In this document: positions 58,226 to 64,000 of the stretch, piece after piece | How positions within the stretch are numbered: position 1 is the stretch's first letter | Layout of the letters: every line of letters starts with the position of its first letter | From: Riptortus pedestris | Taxonomy: Eukaryota; Arthropoda; Insecta; Hemiptera; Alydidae | DNA: 64,000 nt | NCBI GenBank assembly: GCA_019009955.1 | Contig: CM032233.1 | Span: forward strand, 15,846,501 to 15,910,500 | Reading direction: 5' to 3' | The notes under the pieces: generated by a model | Databases searched by the model: none | What the model saw: the letters and a program-made list of their open reading frames with translations, nothing else | Told to the model about the DNA's origin: nothing | Made by a program: the position numbers and the translations under genes

Positions 58226-58512
58226 CGTTTCAACTCTCACTCATGTCATAACAATATGCTGTTATATCATGAAACGTCTTATTTCAAGCTTAATAACCCA
58301 ATATTGTTTTCAAAAGAACTTCGTTTGATGAGGTACATGCAAATATGACGTGCAATACACGTTATCAATTAAGTAGTATGGACAGCCCAATTCTAATCAA
58401 CAGAGTTTTATTGGGAAATATAGAATGTAGGGTGAGATGTGATCTGTAGTGTAGATTGCTAGGAGGTGGAAAACATGCTTAGTTTACGTAGACTCTCCGT
58501 GACGGCCTTTTA
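58226..58512 (-). mobile_element. Family A element, part 2 (5' half)
   Basis: Resumes CACTCATGTCATAACAATAT and runs to TTAGTTTACGTAGACTCTCC, GTGACGGCCTTTT, a diverged 5' end. Confidence 0.75.
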
Positions 58513-58514
58513 TT

Positions 58515-58738
58515 TAACCGTTTCAGTCAATAGTGACGATCATATTTGTAATTAGCGGAAATCGGAACTGAAATTGAGACGGTTTAAAGGGTGGGGATCG
58601 AAAATTCTAAATATCTCCGTTATAGAGCCAATCTTGTTAAACTATTGATGTTCTACAATTGTTTTAAGCATTTTTTCGAAACTTAAGTATTAAGCGAATT
58701 AATCGTACTTTCTTGTTTTCTGCCTCCCTCTCACCAAA
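58515..58738 (-). mobile_element. Family A element, degenerate fragment
   Basis: GTTTCAGTCAATAGTGACGA, GGTGGGGATCGAAAATTC, AAATATCTCCGTTATAGAGC. Ends not found. Confidence 0.55.
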
Positions 58739-59104
58739 GATTGTAATTTTTTGCTAAAAAATTGTCTGGACTAATAGGCCTTGCTGGAAGGCCATTCTCT
58801 ATCTGCCATTCTATGTCGCGTCAGCCCGTATTCACAAATTCAAGTAACTGTTACATTTTAAAGTATTTCAGTCCGAAAATTTGAATCTGTGCAAGTAAGA
58901 ATTTGCAAGAGTTTCCTGGTCTACTTAGGAATTACGTTAGAAAAAATGTATGTTGAATTGTGAGTTACTTGCCTTCAAAGTAGGGATAAATAAATTTAGA
59001 TTCGATCCTATATCTAACCACACGTGGAATCAAAAAATGTTTTATATAGTAAGAGGCAAAATAAAGAGAATTGGAAATGAACTCTTACTTATAGTAAAAA
59101 TCAG
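58739..59104. other. Unassigned stretch
   Basis: No gene or repeat recognised; a 60-codon frame here has no recognisable features. Confidence 0.4.
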
Positions 59105-59456
59105 ACGATTACAAACCAGACCATTATACTGAGGCTAAAAACAAAATTGAATTTTTGAATCCCCTCTCCATAAATTCTCCCTATTCCTGGCGCAATTTTA
59201 GTTAATAATGAATAAGATATTAAGCATTGAGTGAAACAGTTACGAATCGAGTATGTTGTAGATGAAACAAATATTTTCGAGCGAAGATCTTGAAATCTTA
59301 ATTGATGATACCATCGCCAAACGAATTTGCATTTATCTCACATAATTAAGGTATCTTTGAGAGCAATATTTGGTATTTACGCTTATAATAAAGTACAGTT
59401 TTTGCTAATATGACATGAGTAAACGTGTGGGTTTACTAAAGGCTGAAAAATAAAAC
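59105..59456 (+). mobile_element. Family A element, degenerate; host of the next copy
   Basis: Diverged internal blocks, then GCAATATTTGGTATTTACGC and TGTGGGTTTACTAAAGGCTG, stopping at AAAAATAAAA where the next copy's 5' end begins. Confidence 0.6.
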
Positions 59457-59956
59457 GTTCGTCATGTAGGGGCTGCGTTAACTAAGCAGATTTCCCCCGT
59501 GAGTCACGTATTTTCATTTAACTCAAAACGTAAAGGTTCAATGGGAACAATATTTGCTATTTAGGCTTCAAATAAAGTGTTTCATAATATAACCGCCTAT
59601 TGTTAATATGACATGAGTCGGAGTGGGAGTTGACTGAAAGCCGAAAACTAAAAAAAATACAAATATCTCGGCTAATAATCAAGACAGTGAAGAAAAAAAA
59701 AACATTACAGAACAACATTTATAGAACATTATATTTCCAATAAGGTTGGTTCTATAAACTATTTTTTTGTCTCCGATGAATAATAACGGAGATATTTCGA
59801 ATTTTTGAAATTCACCCCCTCTAAACACCCCCCTCCTCCCACTGGTTCGATTTCAGCCATTAACCAACTCGAACATTAGGTTTACATGAAACGCTTATGT
59901 ATCGAGTTTGGTTACGATCAAATGAGAATTGCGACTGCTAGAGCGGTAACAGACAA

Positions 59957-60006
<50 letters not shown>

Positions 60007-60152
60007 CACATTTCCCCTTCTAGATTCCCTCCAACCACATCTTTGATTTCTGCCGTTAAAGAATTTGATCTTTGGTTTTACATGAAACGGCTATATATCG
60101 TTTGGTAACGATAAAAAAAAAACAACTGCGGCCTTAAGGGAAATTTGCTAAA
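59457..60152 (+). mobile_element. Family A element, nearly complete (subfamily 2)
   Basis: 5' GTTCGTCATGTAGGGGCTGC, body with GGAGTGGGAGTTGACTGAAA, GAGCGGTAACAGACAAAGAT, (TA)n of about 40 bp, a partial repeat of the internal TGATCTTTGG block, and a 3' end reduced to CCTTAAGGGAAATTTGCTAA. Confidence 0.83.
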
Positions 60153-60444
60153 AAGCAAAGAGAATTATTATTATTAATTGAATAATGTTTAAATTTATAT
60201 CAAAATATTTCGTAAATTATTTTTTCAGCTATAATTAAGAAGCTGTTATATTATTTTATTCCCCAGAAGATTATTCAGCAATAATAAATTATTTAATAGC
60301 AATTAGTTTCCATAATGTTTTTGTTAGATTGTTTTAGATTATGAGTGATAACAAATTTGAATTTAGATTAATTAATGCAATTTATAACAAATAGTTCTTT
60401 TTACAAACACTTAATGGCTAGCATGAGATGTTTCGTACCTGGAA
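60153..60444. other. Unassigned AT-rich stretch
   Basis: No gene or repeat recognised. Confidence 0.4.
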
Positions 60445-60620
60445 ACGTCCTGCGGTTGAGCCTTGGGGAGGTGGAGTGTTCGCGGCGAGGGAGATGTGCA
60501 GAATGGTCTGTGCATTTGCCGGAGGAAGGGCCGATTTGGGTAGGGGTTGAAGAAGGTGGTGGGGGCAGCGAGGCTACAGGCTACAGTCTTCAGGAGTGGG
60601 GGGAAATACTCCTGCCCCAC
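60445..60620 (-). other. GC-rich island, possible isolated exon
   Basis: About 180 bp of strikingly higher GC than its surroundings, open on both strands (83 codons plus, 69 codons minus). On the minus strand a strong donor, TTTCCAG|GTACGA, ends it, and GGGGCAG|GAG at about 60620 could be an acceptor. The minus frame reads RPFLRQMHRPFCTSPSPRTL. I recognise no protein. It could be a coding or UTR exon of a gene right of the window, or a decayed GC-rich repeat. Confidence 0.3.
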
Positions 60621-60639
60621 AAATAATAGTCATCTAGAG

Positions 60640-61342
60640 GCAAGGAATACACTTAAATCTAAAGTCTCAAATCGATTGCATTATACGATGGTTATTTGGA
60701 CATTCGCTTAACTTATGCATTGTGATAATTCAAAGATCATAATTGCGTCTGTGTGCATTTGTAATCTATATATATTACAAGATCCTCTCGCAGGAGCAAT
60801 ATCCTATATTGATAAGTTATAAATCTTAAATTTGATGAGAAACTTGCCCCCACCTTAAAGAGACAATATTACCCGATCATAACTCATTTTTTGATAGAAT
60901 TTTATGACAAATATTTGTATTTTTAATAATTGAACATTTCTGAAAGTATTCACCTTATGTATAAAATCATCCAAAGTCATGAAGTCATTATAAATTGATT
61001 TTTACATAGAGTATTATAACTATTTTATAATAGATTTAATACATTCAGGCAGAGCGTTAAAGAGTTTTACTCCTCAAAATGATACTCTTTTCACGTTTTG
61101 TTTGTTGTTGGGGTTTAAAGCATATTCTTGTACACACACACACACACGCGCGCGGCCTATTATTTGAGTCATAATAAATCAGAAAAATGGTTTCCTCAAT
61201 TCGTACGCGCATCTATTTTATCCCCGATGCGTTTCCATTGTTCAATACTTCTTAAGGGGCTATTTCTATACAAATTTAGAAAAATGTTTATTACAAACAT
61301 TATCTTACATCATACTGCTATTTAACTAACTCCAATTTCTTT
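60640..61342. other. Unassigned stretch
   Basis: AT-rich apart from a short (CA)n then (CG)n at 61131-61155. No gene recognised. Confidence 0.4.
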
Positions 61343-61488
61343 TAGCAGATTTCCCTCAAGGGAAATCAGCTATTGAGATTGTACTCAGGACGGAATTTTC
61401 GAAATTTTTCTTCAAATGTCCATCGATCCTACCTAGTAGATGACGAAAATGAGGTCCGTTCAAAACTGTCTATATATCTATATATATA

Positions 61489-61556
<68 letters not shown>

Positions 61557-61561
61557 AAAAA
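61343..61561 (-). mobile_element. Family A element, 3' half; other half at 62320-62766
   Basis: TAGCAGATTTCCCTCAAGGG, to GAGGTCCGTTCAAAACTG and about 90 bp of TA-rich microsatellite, where a plus-strand copy is inserted. Confidence 0.87.
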
Positions 61562-62141
61562 AAGTCCGTCACGCAGGGGCTGCGTAAACTAAGCAGATTT
61601 CCCACGTGAGGTTTTACAATAGGGAAATCTGGCCTAATAACAACTGTAGTAGTAGTAAGAAACCTCTAAAACCTAAAACATTATTTAGGGCGTAACAACC
61701 CAGTAGTTTCTAGCCCCAAAAAACAGTTGACCTAACCTCTAAACCTATTCACGAGGGGCGAAGTTATAGAAACGGCCGCCAGAGCTCTCGCCGGAAAGTT
61801 CGAACATAGCCTACTGGTGACCAGTATCACGCAGAATACAAATGCAAATATCTCGGTTAATATTCAAGATACAGAATAAATGAATAGAACAATATTTATA
61901 GTAAATTTAATTTGCAATAAGATTTATTCTATACAATTTTTCGATCCGACGCATAATAACGGAGATATTTTGAATTTTCAAAAATCCCCCCTCTAAACCC
62001 CCCCCCTCCCACTGGTCCGATTTCAGCCATTAACGAACTTGATCTTCCTTTTTACATAAAACGATTAAATTCCGAGTTTGGTAAAGATCAAACAAGAATT
62101 GCGACCGCTAGAGCGTTAACAGACAAATATATATATATATA

Positions 62142-62194
<53 letters not shown>

Positions 62195-62319
62195 ATTTTG
62201 AACGGACCTCATTTTCGTCATCTCCTGGGTAGGATCGATGGACATTTGAAGAAATTTTTCGAAACTCGCATCATGAGTACGACCTCAATAGCTGATTTCC
62301 CTTAAGGGAAATCTGCTAA
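61562..62319 (+). mobile_element. Family A element, full length, nested in another
   Basis: AAGTCCGTCACGCAGGGGCT to GATTTCCCTTAAGGGAAATC, TGCTAA. It shares long subfamily 1 blocks with the copy at 1957-2688, including AACAACTGTAGTAGTA and CCTAACCTCTAAACCTATTC, so these two are close relatives. Flanked by TA repeats on both sides. Confidence 0.92.
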
Positions 62320-62766
62320 TATATATACAGATTTGTCTGTTACCGGTCTAGCGGTCGCAATTTTTGTTTAATCGTTACCAAACTCGAAATTTAGTCGTTT
62401 TATGTAAAAAAAATGATCAAGTTCATTAACGGCTGAAATCGGACGAGTGGGAGGGGGGGTTTAGAGGGGAGGATTTTCGAAAATTCGAAATATCTCCGTT
62501 ACTATACGTCGGATCGAAAAATTGTACAGAATCAATCTTATTGCAAATTACATTTACTATAAATATTGTTATATACATTTATTCTCTATCTTGAATATTA
62601 ACTGAGATATTTGCATTTTTATTAAATCGACGGCTAACGGGCGAGAGTGACTTTCCTGCCAAAAGATCGCTCGGCCGCTTCCTTTCGGCTCTCGTGAAAT
62701 TTCTCTATTGTAAACCTTCACGTGGAAAATCTGCTTAGCTTACGCAGCCCCTGCGTGACGGACTTT
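62320..62766 (-). mobile_element. Family A element, 5' half of the copy split at 61561
   Basis: Starts TATATATACAGATTTGTCTG, TTACCGGTCTAGCGGTCG, and ends TTACGCAGCCCCTGCGTGAC, GGACTTTAT. Confidence 0.9.
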
Positions 62767-63094
62767 ATATTATTTCTACTTACGACCATCATCGTTTCTT
62801 TTTAAAAATTATTTATTTAAAAAAAAAAAAAAAAACGTTGATGGTTGGAAGTAAAACAGAAATTTTAATTTGTGAAATATTAGTACGATAAAGGACAATT
62901 TATGTAACAAACGTTTTTCTAAATTTGTCTAGATATAACAAAAAAAGGAATGTGGATACTCGAAACGCGTCGGGGGTAATATAAATTTGACTGAAATTTT
63001 TTGAAGTGACTGAATTGAAGAAATACATTTTTTCTGACCTACAATGGCTCAAAAAACTTTAATAATAAGGTCAGTGTATAAATCTATTGTGTGT
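62767..63094. other. Unassigned stretch
   Basis: AT-rich with a poly-A run; no gene. A (GT)n(AT)n tract at 63089-63112 leads into a family A scrap. Confidence 0.4.
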
Positions 63095-63180
63095 GTGTGT
63101 GTATATATATATTTGTCTGTTAATGGTCTATTGGTTGCAAGTTTGGTTTCATCATTACCAAAAGTCATATTTTCTTTCAA
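63095..63180 (-). mobile_element. Family A element, small fragment
   Basis: TATATATATTTGTCTGTTAA, TGGTCTATTGGTTGCAAG, TTTCATCATTACCAAA: the microsatellite edge and hairpin block, strongly diverged. Confidence 0.6.
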
Positions 63181-63418
63181 AAAAAGTATTGTTTGGTACA
63201 TAATTTCTTGTTGAACATTTTTTGACTACATACAGAATACATTTTATAAAATCTATCAATTTAATAATTATACATAATAAATTAATTTCGTTTAAGATCT
63301 TAATGCCACTCGAAACACAATATGAATGTGTGTATGTGTCTGAATTGAAAAAATTATTCGTTCGATCTATAATGGCTCTTTGATATTAATATATAAATAA
63401 ACGTTGACATGTATATAT

Positions 63419-63746
63419 GTCGACTCCCGCTAACACGAACCACGATAACACGAAATCCTCGATATCACGAATTATTTTTAATCCCCTTGGAAAAACCTGT
63501 CTAACACGAAGAAATTACCATACGTAACACGAACTAATTTCTGACGAAGATCACGAGGATGAAGAACCAGCAGACGTCACATCTAAAGAAGCCAAAGCTC
63601 AGTACGTACTCTACGTATGTTTTTAGAAAAAACCAGTGACGTACTAGAGTGTGTTTTCTTCAATTGTTTCAATCGAGAATATGATTGACAAACGTGTTGC
63701 TAACAGTCTTAAACAGAAGAAGATAACGGACTATTTCAACTACTAG
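63419..63746 (+). mobile_element. pogo/Tigger-type element relic
   Basis: GTCGACTCCCGCTAACACGA at about 63420 resembles the outer inverted repeat of pogo/Tigger/jerky-type elements and is followed by further ACACGAA phrases. About 125 bp in, a frame reads EDHEDEEPADVTSK, and after two stops ENMIDKRVANSLKQKKITDY then FNY and TAG (63744-63746). The tail fits the end of pogo-family transposases, including a PCNA-interaction box, QKKITDYF. The catalytic domain is missing, so this is a deletion derivative; the right repeat may lie beyond the window. Confidence 0.72.
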
Positions 63747-64000
63747 TGGGATTGCAGTAATATGGTCGGTACTGTTTACTCTGTTTACACGATATTTATT
63801 ATGTTTACTGTAAGTATTTTTTTATTATACTGTACCAAGTTAAATGTTTAATTTTGAAGCTGTGAGGGATACAGCAAAGTTTTTTTTTATTTTAATCAAC
63901 ATTATGACTGATAGTGTTTTTCAGTCTTAAGCAAAGGAAGATTTAGGACTTAATAATCAGTGGAATTAATATTATATTTTCTGTTTTCTGTGTTTTAGCG
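63747..64000. other. Unassigned window end
   Basis: AT-rich; may include the right end of the pogo-type element. No gene recognised. Confidence 0.4.

Overview
This is an AT-rich animal nuclear window with small exons, large introns and a very heavy load of transposable elements. Both genes have arthropod-like protein sequences. A crustacean such as a copepod is my best guess, but the sequence alone does not prove it. There is nothing prokaryotic here.

Gene 1 (minus strand, about 22.15-3.49 kb, continuing off the left edge) is an SREBP orthologue. I could join nine exons in phase, giving 670 residues: an acidic N-terminus, a bHLH-zipper with the SREBP-specific tyrosine, a Fbw7-type phosphodegron, two membrane helices with site-1 and site-2 protease motifs, and the start of the SCAP-binding regulatory domain. 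About 400 C-terminal residues, judged by vertebrate homologues, must lie left of position 1. The upstream region has a near-consensus sterol element 20 bp from a CCAAT box and a perfect CRE. Its introns hold SINEs, a non-LTR relic, rolling-circle elements, microsatellites and a near-perfect 82-bp-arm hairpin.

Gene 2 (minus strand, 44.34-38.37 kb) is a three-exon GMC oxidoreductase of the glucose-dehydrogenase type. It gives 606 residues with an intact FAD motif, both GMC signatures and the His/Asn catalytic pair. One intron holds a Penelope-like relic broken by a hAT relic. The other holds rolling-circle elements nested in each other. No functional link between the two genes is visible.

Most of the rest is rolling-circle DNA. 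Family A has about 30 copies. It is a non-autonomous Helentron-like (HINE/DINE-like) element with a 5' hairpin, a subterminal inverted repeat, a central (TA)n microsatellite with fixed flanks, and a 3' palindrome ending CTGCTAA. Families B and C are Helitrons (A|TC...CTAG|T). B carries about 298-bp tandem units. C retains the C-terminus of a PIF1-type helicase. B, C and other A copies sit inside the (TA)n tracts of A elements, so those microsatellites act as landing pads. The largest nest spans 26.4-34.5 kb.

Other elements are two Penelope-like remnants, Tc1-like elements (one with a relic transposase, one short with matching inverted repeats), a piggyBac-type MITE with a verifiable TTAA duplication, a possible piggyBac transposase tail, a Gypsy-type gag fragment inside an A element, a pogo/Tigger relic with a PCNA-binding box, five tRNA-type SINE copies, and a 414-bp insertion with a 13-bp target duplication.
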